This document shows, piece after piece, positions 16,490-24,553 of a DNA stretch of 64,000 nt; position 1 is the stretch's first letter, and each line of letters opens with the position of its first letter. Made by a program: the position numbers and the translations under genes. Origin of the DNA: Akkermansiaceae bacterium (lineage in GTDB: Bacteria; Verrucomicrobiota; Verrucomicrobiia; Verrucomicrobiales; Akkermansiaceae). The notes under the pieces were generated by a model. That model saw nothing but the letters and a program-made list of their open reading frames with translations. It was not told where the DNA came from and made no database searches. The DNA is taken from NCBI GenBank assembly GCA_903906515.1, contig CAIVKO010000156.1, forward strand, positions 1 to 64,000. The letters are read 5' to 3'.

Positions 16490-18268
16490 ATGAGCAAGGC
16501 CGGAAAAACGGGAAACAAGCGTGATCCGCAGCAGATGCAGGGATTTCTGCCGACCACCCGCCGCGAAATGCAGGCGCGCGGTTGGGACGAACTGGATGTG
16601 CTGATCATCACCGGCGATGCGTATGTGGACCATCCTTCGTTTGGCGCGGCGATGATCGGACGCGTTCTGGAATCGGAGGGACTGCGCGTCGGCATCATCG
16701 CCCAACCGGATTGGAAGAACATCGAGTCCATCCAAGCGATGGGTACGCCGCGTCTGATGGTGGGCGTGACCGCCGGCAATCTGGACTCGATGCTGTCGAA
16801 TTACACGGCGGCCAGACACAAGCGGAAACTCGATGTTTACAGCGAAGGCGGAGTACCGGGACGAAGGCCGAACCACGCGGCCGTGGTCTATTCCCAGATG
16901 GCACGCAGGGCGTTTCCGGGAATACCAGTCGTCCTCGGCGGCATCGAGGCCAGCATGAGACGGGTGGCGCATTACGATTATTGGGAGGACAAGCTGCGTC
17001 CGTCGATCCTCACAGACTCGAAGGCGGACGTCCTGGTTTACGGCATGGGAGAACGGGCGATCCGGGACATTGCCGGACGTTTGCGTTGTGGAAACCCAGA
17101 CCTCGGAAGAATCCGAGGAACCGCAGTGCTGTGGGGCGGCAAGGCGAGCGCGGCGGCGGATTTCAGCAGCAGCGTGATCCTGCCATCGTGGGAGGAATTG
17201 CAGCAGGATCCCAAGTTGTTGTTAAAACTCACACGGGTGACGGAAGCCCAGCAGACGCCGTATTGCGGAAAACGACTGGTGCAAATGCACGGCAACCGCG
17301 CGGTGGTCATGGAACCGCCCGCGATGCCGGTTGACGGAGCGGAACTGGATGCCCTCTACGAATATCCATTTCAACGACTGCCGCATCCGGACTACACCAA
17401 ACCGATACCGGGATTCGCCACCATCAAGGACTCCGTGATCGTTTCCCGCGGATGCGCGGGGGGCTGCACGTTTTGCGGGCTCGGACTGCATCAGGGAAAA
17501 TTCCTGTCGAGCCGCAGTGTGGATTCGGTGCTGGATGAAGTGCGAAAAATGAGCGACTCCGATACCTTCCGCGGCACGGTTTCCGATCTCGGCGGACCGA
17601 CCGCCAACCTATACGCGGCTCGCAACGGCCATGTCGACGCCTGCCAAACCTGCCACCGGCCGAGTTGCTTGTGGCCGTCGATCTGCCCGCATTTCGAGAT
17701 CAACGAAGGGCCGGGGCTCGATATGTTACGCCGAGCGCGGCAGGTGCCCGGAGTGAAACACATCTTCGTGCAGTCCGGAATCCGGATGGATGTAGCTGTT
17801 AGAACACCCGGTTACATGAAGGAACTCGTACAACACCACGTTTCCGGGCATTTGAAAGTCGCTCCCGAACATCTTCACCCGGATGTCCTGCGCCGGATGC
17901 GCAAGCCCGCCGGAGATTTCCCGGCATTCATGCGCCAATTCGACGATCTCAGCAAGGAAGCGGGAAAAAACCAGTATCTCGTGCCGTATTTCATCTCCAG
18001 CTTCCCCGGTTGCACCGAAAAGGAGATGGGCGTCGTCGAGGAATTCCTGAAAAAGGAAAAATGGAATCTCCAGCAAGTGCAGGATTTTATCCCACTGCCG
18101 ATGACCGCATCCGCCGCGATGTACCTGACCGGACTGGACATCAACACCGGCATGCCGATCCCCGTGGCCCGCAACGCCGGTGACCGCGAAAAACAAAAAC
18201 GCATGCTCCACCCGAATCCAACCGCAAAGGGCCGCCCCGCACAACCGGATCTCGATACCGTGGACTGA
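16490..18268 (+). CDS. YgiQ-family radical SAM protein
   Basis: A 592-residue member of the YgiQ (UPF0313) family of radical SAM proteins, whose reaction is unknown. The N-terminal domain (DVLIITGDAYVDHPSFG) resembles a cobalamin-binding-like fold. The 4Fe-4S/SAM motif Cys322-x3-Cys326-x2-Cys329 lies in GCAGGCTFCG. A long C-terminal part includes a second cysteine group (CQTCHRPSC). I chose the ATG at 16490; the open frame upstream has a low-complexity, non-homologous start. Its last 94 bp recur at 20924-21017. Confidence 0.9.
   Translation: MSKAGKTGNKRDPQQMQGFLPTTRREMQARGWDELDVLIITGDAYVDHPSFGAAMIGRVLESEGLRVGIIAQPDWKNIESIQAMGTPRLMVGVTAGNLDSMLSNYTAARHKRKLDVYSEGGVPGRRPNHAAVVYSQMARRAFPGIPVVLGGIEASMRRVAHYDYWEDKLRPSILTDSKADVLVYGMGERAIRDIAGRLRCGNPDLGRIRGTAVLWGGKASAAADFSSSVILPSWEELQQDPKLLLKLTRVTEAQQTPYCGKRLVQMHGNRAVVMEPPAMPVDGAELDALYEYPFQRLPHPDYTKPIPGFATIKDSVIVSRGCAGGCTFCGLGLHQGKFLSSRSVDSVLDEVRKMSDSDTFRGTVSDLGGPTANLYAARNGHVDACQTCHRPSCLWPSICPHFEINEGPGLDMLRRARQVPGVKHIFVQSGIRMDVAVRTPGYMKELVQHHVSGHLKVAPEHLHPDVLRRMRKPAGDFPAFMRQFDDLSKEAGKNQYLVPYFISSFPGCTEKEMGVVEEFLKKEKWNLQQVQDFIPLPMTASAAMYLTGLDINTGMPIPVARNAGDREKQKRMLHPNPTAKGRPAQPDLDTVD
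18175..18268. repeat. 94-bp direct repeat, copy 1 (3' end of the ygiQ-type gene)
   Basis: Identical to 20924-21017 except for two bases. It consists of the last 31 codons of the YgiQ-type gene, ending exactly at its stop codon. Confidence 0.95.
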
Positions 18269-18270
18269 GC

Positions 18271-18345
18271 CGGGCGCTGCACCAGCGACTGGGCATCAGC
18301 GAGCAGATCCTCATCCCGGAGGAAGGCGTGGGCATCGAGTGGTGA
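18271..18345 (+). pseudogene. 3' remnant of a HigA-like antitoxin/HTH gene
   Basis: Immediately after the ygiQ stop, 25 codons in one frame read RALHQRLGISEQIL ... GIEW followed by TGA. The pattern RALHxxLGI...xIL is the usual C-terminal end of HigA-type helix-turn-helix antitoxins. Nothing resembling the rest of such a protein precedes it; the ygiQ tail is there instead. It looks like a leftover from a rearrangement. The assignment rests on a short stretch. Confidence 0.45.
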
Positions 18346-18392
18346 GAACAGCCACGAAAGACGTGCGTGCCGGGCTGCGTAGGATTTGGGTT

Positions 18393-20921
18393 GTGAATTT
18401 CTCTAGACCCAAGCATTTCTCATATCTTTGCCCGGCGGCGGCATGGTTTTTCCTGACGGCCCCCGTCCCGGCCGAACCGGCATCGTGGATCGAGGATTGG
18501 CGACGGGAACCGGATGCCGTGGCGCTCCAACGCGACCACCCGGTGGAATCCGACTGGCTGCGGCAGGACTGCGGGGCGGTGGATCCGCGAAAGGTGGACG
18601 CCGCGATGATTGAACGGATGCTGGCCAATCTAACGGATTACCCACCCGCACTGGCCTCCGATGCCAAAGCTGTGGCTAAATCCGGAGCACCCGCCGGGGA
18701 TCCTGGATGGTTGGACATCTACGCACGGGTCTGCGAGGCGAGGCGAGACACACGCCTGAAAAAGCTGGCAGCCACGGCCCCGAGGATCGCCTTCGTGAAG
18801 CGGCGGGTCATCCGGCCGTCGTTTTTCGCCTACACCGAAGGTCAGTCGGACGCGCAGGATGAACGGCATTTCCTGCCAGGATCCAAGCTGTGCCTGCTCT
18901 CGGTGAAAGGCGGACGCACGACCGTGACCGACCTACTGGACAGCCCGACCGGAGTCATCCGCGACCTGGCGGTGTCATGGGACGGAGGACGTCTCGCTTT
19001 TGCCTGGAAGAAATCCCTCAACGAGGACGACTACCATCTCCACGAGCTAGATCTAACTAAAAATTCCCTACGTCAGGTGACCCACGGTGTGGGAGTGGCC
19101 GACTACGAGCCCGCCTATCTGCCCAACGACGACTTCATCTTCTCCTCGACGCGCTGTGTGCAGACGGTCGATTGCTGGTGGACGGAGGTCAGCAACCTCT
19201 ACAGCTGCGACCCGAACGGGCGCTTCATCCGCCGGCTTGGTTTCGATCAGGTTCACACCGTCTATCCGCAGGTGCTGGACGATGGCCGGGTGACCTACAC
19301 CCGCTGGGATTACAACGACCGGGGTCAGGTGTTTCCCCAGCCGCTTTTCCAGATGAATCCGGACGGCACCAACCAGTCCGAGTTTTACGGCAACAGCTCG
19401 TGGTTTCCCACCACCATCGCGCATGCCCGTGGCATTCCGGGCACGTCCCGTGTGCTGGCCATCCTCTGCGGACACCACACGAGCCAGGCGGGAAAACTCG
19501 CGATCATCGACCCGGCGGCGGGCAGGCAGGAGAACCAGGGGGTGCAACTCGTTTCTCCCGTGCGCGAGACCAAGGCCGAGCGGATCGACGCCTATGGCCA
19601 GCAGGGAGAGTTGTTTGCCTATCCGTTTCCACTGGACGAGAACGAGTGGATTGTCTGTTATTCTCCGGACGGTTGGAATCTTCCCAAAGGCCGCAACGGA
19701 AAGGCGGAGTTCGGGCTTTACTGGATGGACCGTGACGGCCGTCGCGAACTGCTGGCATCAGACCCAGATATTCCGTGTCTGCAACCGGCCTCTCTAACAC
19801 CACGCCCCCGTCCCGCCGCCCGGCCGAGTGTGGTCAACCACGAGATGGACACCGGAACCTATTACATGCAGGACATCTATCAGGGACAGGGACTCAAAGG
19901 GGTCCCGCGCGGCACGATTCGGAAAATGCGCGTGGTCGCACTGGAGTTCCGGCCCGCCGGCATCCGTTTCAACCAAAGCAGCGGACCGGGTGGCAGCGCG
20001 CTGGTCAGCACACCCGTGGCTGTGGGCAATGGCACTTGGGACGTCAAACGCGTGCTCGGCGAAACACCGGTGCACGAGGACGGCTCTGCCTATTTCGAGA
20101 TCCCGGCCCGGACTCCGGTCTATTTTCAGGCACTCGATTCCAAAGGCAGGGCGGTGCAGACGATGCGCACATGGAGCACGCTGCAACCTGGAGAAACCGC
20201 ATCCTGCATCGGCTGCCACGACAACAAAAACCGCGCTCCTTCCACCGCTCCTTCCACCGCTCCTTCCGCCGCCACCCTTGCCCTGCGCGAAGGCCCGCGC
20301 AAGCTCGACCCCTTTCACGGCCCGCCGCGCGGATTCAGTTTCATCCGTGAGATCCAGCCGATCCTCGACCGCAAATGCGTGCGCTGCCACAACCTGCGCG
20401 AGCCGGTGCTTGCCATGGCCTCGGGCAATCGACCGCCGCCGCTCGAACAAGCAACCGACCTGCGCACCACGTCACCTGACCAGGCGTTCAGTTTGAGCGG
20501 TGAAACCGTGCGTGACGAACACGCCGGCCGGGCGTGGAGCGACTCATACCTCGTCCTCACCCAAGCACGGCGCGATGGCAAGGGTGACAAGGGACCGTTC
20601 CGCGGAAAACCGGATGGATCGATGGTTTCCTGGCTGGGCTCCCAATCCGTGCCCAGCCCGGTTCCTCCGGGCACTGCGGGTTCCACCACCAGCCGCTTGC
20701 TGGATTTGTTTGAAAACAATCACCACGAGGTAAAGCTGTCCCGCGAGGAATACGAGAAAATCGCTTGTTGGATCGACCTTTTCGTTCCCTACGGCGGCGA
20801 CTACACCGAAGCCAACATCTGGAACGAGAAGGAGCTTGAGAAATACCGCCGCTACGAGAGCAAACGCCGGAAGTTCGACGAATTGGAGCTCGATGCGTTC
20901 CGGAACCGGCCATCACCCTGA
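18393..20921 (+). CDS. PD40/dihaem protein related to hydrazine synthase alpha (HzsA-like)
   Basis: An exported protein of about 842 residues. The proposed GTG start at 18393 gives a signal peptide ending near PVPAEPASW; no ATG is available in this part. Residues from about 130 to 420 contain TolB/PD40-like propeller repeats (DGGRLAFAW, YLPNDDFIFSSTR). Two CxxCH haem-binding motifs are at Cys605-His609 (CIGCH) and Cys662-His666 (CVRCH), separated by a linker with a 12-bp unit repeated three times (20235-20270). Many planctomycete and verrucomicrobial proteins with this layout are called HzsA-related, but nothing here indicates anammox. It is bracketed by the 94-bp repeats. Confidence 0.75.
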   Translation: MNFSRPKHFSYLCPAAAWFFLTAPVPAEPASWIEDWRREPDAVALQRDHPVESDWLRQDCGAVDPRKVDAAMIERMLANLTDYPPALASDAKAVAKSGAPAGDPGWLDIYARVCEARRDTRLKKLAATAPRIAFVKRRVIRPSFFAYTEGQSDAQDERHFLPGSKLCLLSVKGGRTTVTDLLDSPTGVIRDLAVSWDGGRLAFAWKKSLNEDDYHLHELDLTKNSLRQVTHGVGVADYEPAYLPNDDFIFSSTRCVQTVDCWWTEVSNLYSCDPNGRFIRRLGFDQVHTVYPQVLDDGRVTYTRWDYNDRGQVFPQPLFQMNPDGTNQSEFYGNSSWFPTTIAHARGIPGTSRVLAILCGHHTSQAGKLAIIDPAAGRQENQGVQLVSPVRETKAERIDAYGQQGELFAYPFPLDENEWIVCYSPDGWNLPKGRNGKAEFGLYWMDRDGRRELLASDPDIPCLQPASLTPRPRPAARPSVVNHEMDTGTYYMQDIYQGQGLKGVPRGTIRKMRVVALEFRPAGIRFNQSSGPGGSALVSTPVAVGNGTWDVKRVLGETPVHEDGSAYFEIPARTPVYFQALDSKGRAVQTMRTWSTLQPGETASCIGCHDNKNRAPSTAPSTAPSAATLALREGPRKLDPFHGPPRGFSFIREIQPILDRKCVRCHNLREPVLAMASGNRPPPLEQATDLRTTSPDQAFSLSGETVRDEHAGRAWSDSYLVLTQARRDGKGDKGPFRGKPDGSMVSWLGSQSVPSPVPPGTAGSTTSRLLDLFENNHHEVKLSREEYEKIACWIDLFVPYGGDYTEANIWNEKELEKYRRYESKRRKFDELELDAFRNRPSP

Positions 20922-20923
20922 AC

Positions 20924-21017
20924 CGCCGGTGACCGCGAAAAACAAAATCGCATGCTCCACCCGAATCCAACCGCAAAGGGCCGCCCCGCACAACCGGATC
21001 TCGATACGGTGGACTGA
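20924..21017. repeat. 94-bp direct repeat, copy 2
   Basis: Second copy of the 3' end of the YgiQ-type gene, with two substitutions (one changes Lys to Asn, one is silent in the original frame). It starts three bases after the stop of the HzsA-like gene and still ends with the original stop codon, but no ygiQ body is attached. Confidence 0.95.
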
Positions 21018-21095
21018 ATAACCCGAAGAAAGAAGTTTTTTCACCGCCAAGACGCCAATTACGCCAAGCCATACTGATAAATTAGTAATTGTCCG

Positions 21096-21148
21096 CCCCC
21101 CCCCCTTTGAATTGCGGATGATTGTTGTTGACAGTGCTGGGGGGGGGG
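21096..21148 (+). promoter_or_regulatory. C10/G10 homopolymer pair with embedded -35 box
   Basis: Ten C at 21096-21105 and ten G at 21139-21148 are complementary and 33 bp apart. Between them TTGACA (21128-21133) is a consensus -35 box. With a 17-bp spacer the -10 position is 21151-21156 (AGATGT, weak), so the G10 tract would lie inside the spacer. Slippage in it would change promoter spacing for the operon starting at 21166. The tracts could also be sequencing-error prone. Confidence 0.5.
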
Positions 21149-21165
21149 AGAGATGTTTTTAAATT

Positions 21166-21870
21166 ATGATTTTCGGAAGGTATCTCCCTAAGCCTGTTCG
21201 CGCCTTAGTAGGTTGCAGTATATGGGGCATGGCAGGTCTTAGTTTAGCGGGATCTCTGGAAGATTACATATCGCATCCTCCGGCCGTTGATAACCCGCCA
21301 TGGCGTGAGGGATGCGAACCATCGGTCGCCATTCCAAGGTGGCAGAAGCAGCTCAAGGAAGCAAAAACAGACACCGACCGGGCCATTGCGGTCGGAAATC
21401 TGGAAATCACGGCGGCTCGTATGGCGACATTGCCTGTAGCTCAAGCTGCAGCCATGGAGCTCATGGATCAACACGTGATGCCAAATGTGGAGGTGACCAA
21501 GTCCGTGGACCGCACGCTGTTTTGCTCATGGCGTAGATTAATGCTGGATTGTGCTAACGTCTACAAGAAGCTTGGAAACATCAAGGCTGAGCGCAGATGC
21601 CTTGAGATGTACATCGAAGGAGTGGATCTACCTCAAGATCGAGATTTCGGGTTGTACCTTCTAGCTCATCACATGGCAGCCCAAGAGAATTATGCTGAGG
21701 CGATCCAGACAATACAGAAGGTCCGCGATGACGGCCACATGTCGGAAAGCAAGAAATTCATCATACCCAAATGGTCGAAAAAATTAGCACTAAAGAAAGC
21801 AGATGAGGCCAAAAAACTAAAATCTTTACCTACTTCCGATCCATCCAAAAACGAAAAATTACAACAATGA
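21166..21870 (+). CDS. Secreted protein, first of an AT-rich trio
   Basis: A 234-residue protein that I do not recognise. Its hydrophobic N-terminus (VRALVGCSIWGMAGLSLAGS) looks like a signal peptide. The rest is mostly helical, with TPR-like spacing around YKKLGNIKAERRCLEMYIEG and HHMAAQENYAEAIQTIQ, then a lysine-rich tail. The stop overlaps the next start by 4 bp (ATGA at 21867-21870). Codon use is clearly more AT-rich than in flanking core genes, suggesting recent acquisition. Confidence 0.65.
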   Translation: MIFGRYLPKPVRALVGCSIWGMAGLSLAGSLEDYISHPPAVDNPPWREGCEPSVAIPRWQKQLKEAKTDTDRAIAVGNLEITAARMATLPVAQAAAMELMDQHVMPNVEVTKSVDRTLFCSWRRLMLDCANVYKKLGNIKAERRCLEMYIEGVDLPQDRDFGLYLLAHHMAAQENYAEAIQTIQKVRDDGHMSESKKFIIPKWSKKLALKKADEAKKLKSLPTSDPSKNEKLQQ

Positions 21871-23519
21871 TAAAGATCATAAGAAATGGTTCAAGGCAGG
21901 CTCTAGGTTTGTTGGTTAGCCTAGCAATATTCTTATCCGCGCAAACACATGCAGACGATATCTCCGTGGTTATCGAAAACCTCAGCGCGATTGACGGATT
22001 AGCTGATGTCGGCACGCTTTTGGATACGGTGAATAACTATGCTCATGCCACTGATAACAAATTGGGGTATCAGAGCACTAAGAAAGGCGATTATAAAACC
22101 TTCATAGGTAAGTGGCGCGCGCCGACCTTGCCGCAAGATCTGGCTGGAAAGTATATCTATGGACTGGCGTTGCTCTCGGATGATGGCTGTAATGTGACAA
22201 TCAATCAAAATCCCGTGCTTTCACTGCTTGAGACGCCGATTGCTTTGCCTGATACCGGGAAATCTTTAAACGTTTTGAATGTCAGGATTGAGCCTGAAAC
22301 TGAAGTGGATATCAACCTAGATTACTCAAATGTGAAATACACGCCGCGTGAAGGCAGTCCCGACATTGATGGCTGCACGTTGTTTGTTTATCTCAAGGCT
22401 TCTAGGGATGTGAAGCTGGAAAGCGTTGGTTTCAGTGGGGGCCACAATTTGTGCTGTGATGACACCTTGTTACCGTATTTATCCCCACAATGGAACGATA
22501 TTGATGGGAACGGTGTGCCCGATCTTTCATCGCTTTCTGATCGTAACGATTCGATTGCTTACACAAAGAAGACTAGGCCAAGTATAGAGGCGGCTTTCAA
22601 GGTGGGCGCGATGCAGCCGGAGTCTATATTTGAAGTTAAAGCCTATGCTTCCAATGGCATGCGGATTCCACCAATTCAGGTTCAGGTGATAAATGGAAGA
22701 GCAGTTCTCCCATTTACACCTGTAGTGAATGGGAACGGTGAAGTTGCAAATTGGACGGATTTCATAAAAATCTATCGAAAGAGCGATAGCACTGGATGGA
22801 GAATCGATTGGTCTTATCAGGTTGATGGTGGTGGCTGGACCAGGTTTGCGACGAGCATGCACCAAGTCTATCTGACTGCATCGGCACCAACTGTCGCCAG
22901 TAATCAGGAAACACTCTTTTATTACGCATGTAACAAGCCGGATGGAGACACGGGTGTAAGTGGAAAAGATGTGGCCCACAAGATTTATGCTGACTTCAAG
23001 ACATTGGAAATGAAGCGAGTAGATCGTTTTTCGGGAATTCCCAGTGGAAATTATATGACGTTTTACCCTTACGGCAATGTGACCAATGTGGTGAGCGCCG
23101 GGACGGGAATTTGTGGCGGATGGGCTGATTTTTTCAATGATACATTGAAAGTGCATGGATATCCTGTAACGAGGATAGGTGTTTACGGACATGATATTAT
23201 CTTCAGCGATGATCAGAAGCATCCGAGTTCATGTTGGGTGCCGAAAGGTAATCCGAAAAAAATGGATGGTAACAGTCCCAGATCAGGCCAAGGACACTCC
23301 AACGCCGCTTTTGCATCATGGTCAGAGCATGCGATTTCATCCGCTTTTGACCAATATTATGATCCATCTTATGGCATCGGTCCCGCCTCTTCTAAGTCTG
23401 AATATGAAGATCAGGCTATCGAGTGGTATGCCTACCCTATCATTGATCATAATGGTGTAAATATTGGGCACTACGAACCAAGAACCCAAAAATCTGCAGA
23501 AAAATTGAAATACAAATAA
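21867..23519 (+). CDS. Secreted protein with a transglutaminase-like C-terminus
   Basis: A 550-residue exported protein with a signal peptide ending near SAQTHAD (residue 30). The first half looks like beta-sandwich material with a DIDGNGVPD calcium-loop-type motif. The C-terminal third has the order Cys416 (GICGGWADFF), His488 (SEHAISSAFDQYYDPS) and Asp499. This matches the Cys-His-Asp arrangement of transglutaminase/papain-like folds, though overall similarity is low and His477 is an alternative. A protein-crosslinking or cleaving role is inferred, not shown. It is the middle gene of three with tight spacing and AT-rich codon use. Confidence 0.6.
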   Translation: MIKIIRNGSRQALGLLVSLAIFLSAQTHADDISVVIENLSAIDGLADVGTLLDTVNNYAHATDNKLGYQSTKKGDYKTFIGKWRAPTLPQDLAGKYIYGLALLSDDGCNVTINQNPVLSLLETPIALPDTGKSLNVLNVRIEPETEVDINLDYSNVKYTPREGSPDIDGCTLFVYLKASRDVKLESVGFSGGHNLCCDDTLLPYLSPQWNDIDGNGVPDLSSLSDRNDSIAYTKKTRPSIEAAFKVGAMQPESIFEVKAYASNGMRIPPIQVQVINGRAVLPFTPVVNGNGEVANWTDFIKIYRKSDSTGWRIDWSYQVDGGGWTRFATSMHQVYLTASAPTVASNQETLFYYACNKPDGDTGVSGKDVAHKIYADFKTLEMKRVDRFSGIPSGNYMTFYPYGNVTNVVSAGTGICGGWADFFNDTLKVHGYPVTRIGVYGHDIIFSDDQKHPSSCWVPKGNPKKMDGNSPRSGQGHSNAAFASWSEHAISSAFDQYYDPSYGIGPASSKSEYEDQAIEWYAYPIIDHNGVNIGHYEPRTQKSAEKLKYK

Positions 23520-23524
23520 TCATT

Positions 23525-24394
23525 ATGATGAAAACGACCGTCTTCGCACTGCTGTTTGGATTCTTTTGCTTCGCTTGTGAGGCACGCTCTGCCGATGTTG
23601 CCGGGGGGGAGGGGTTGGGATCTGGGGAGCATTTCCCCTATGATTTGAAGATTTGGAAGGGCAAGGAACAGCTTGTAACAAGGCTGGCAAAGAAGAGTGA
23701 GGTGTATGAGTTCGTACGCGTGTCTAAAGAAGAGTTTCAGGTGAGGCAATCGGGTGATGCCGGTGAGATCTTTTTCAGATTCAATACCGAATTTTTAGAT
23801 GGTGGCGTGATTTTGGCAAACGGCAGGCTTGTCGACCTGTTGAAAACTCAAGAAACGGTTTCTGCATTGATGTATGGTGATCAGGGCTACTTCCTCATTG
23901 AAGCCACTAAGAATGCACCGGAACTAAAAAGAGGGCAGATCTATATCATTCCAAAACCCATTAGAGTTCATCATTGGAATCGTACCTTTCTAGCGAGGTC
24001 AACGGACTACTATCAGGATTTGATGGAGGTTCGCTATCCACTTTCCGAAAAAATTGCATCTGCTAGCCTGCTAGAATCACGCAAGATCGAATTTGTCTAC
24101 AGAGATCAGAACGGCAAAAAAGGGGTCGCAGACGTTTTCCACTTCAAGGGGGACACCCTTTTCAAGAATGGCAAGGAGCTCAGAAAGGCGGTGGTTTTTG
24201 AGTTCATTGGTAATGAAAAGTCTTGGCTCAGCGGGTTGGAAAGCGCATTACATGATAAGGACTCGCGAGCGAAACATCAGAAATATTATGACAAGGATGA
24301 ACTTCTATTGGCATTTTCAAATGCTAGTAGTACTGAGATTCACAAGAAATTAGTGACTCTTGTGGAGGAGTTGTATGGTCAGACCAAGAAGTAA
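23525..24394 (+). CDS. Secreted protein, third of the AT-rich trio
   Basis: A 289-residue protein with a signal peptide (FALLFGFFCFACEARSA). The FFCFAC segment might be a weak lipobox, but the +2/-3 context is poor. The mature part is a mix of strand and helix with many lysines and no motif I recognise. It starts 5 bp after the previous stop. As all three proteins of this operon are exported and share base composition, they probably act together outside the cytoplasm. Confidence 0.6.
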   Translation: MMKTTVFALLFGFFCFACEARSADVAGGEGLGSGEHFPYDLKIWKGKEQLVTRLAKKSEVYEFVRVSKEEFQVRQSGDAGEIFFRFNTEFLDGGVILANGRLVDLLKTQETVSALMYGDQGYFLIEATKNAPELKRGQIYIIPKPIRVHHWNRTFLARSTDYYQDLMEVRYPLSEKIASASLLESRKIEFVYRDQNGKKGVADVFHFKGDTLFKNGKELRKAVVFEFIGNEKSWLSGLESALHDKDSRAKHQKYYDKDELLLAFSNASSTEIHKKLVTLVEELYGQTKK

Positions 24395-24553
24395 TACAGG
24401 CGATTCAAATCTTTCCGGTCCTTTTGGTTTTTTCAAACAACGATTCCAAGCGTAAAGCCCCCAACTTCGGTAATCATCAACTCAGTCCTGCTTGCGTTCC
24501 ATCTTCCGCTCTGCTTTCCTTTGCCTCCACCCGCAAGGATTCCTCTTCTTCCC

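Noticed and set aside
18393-20921. Reading the PD40/dihaem gene as anammox hydrazine synthase
   Set aside because: Only the alpha-like layout is seen; partner subunits and anammox genes are missing, and such proteins are common in non-anammox bacteria.
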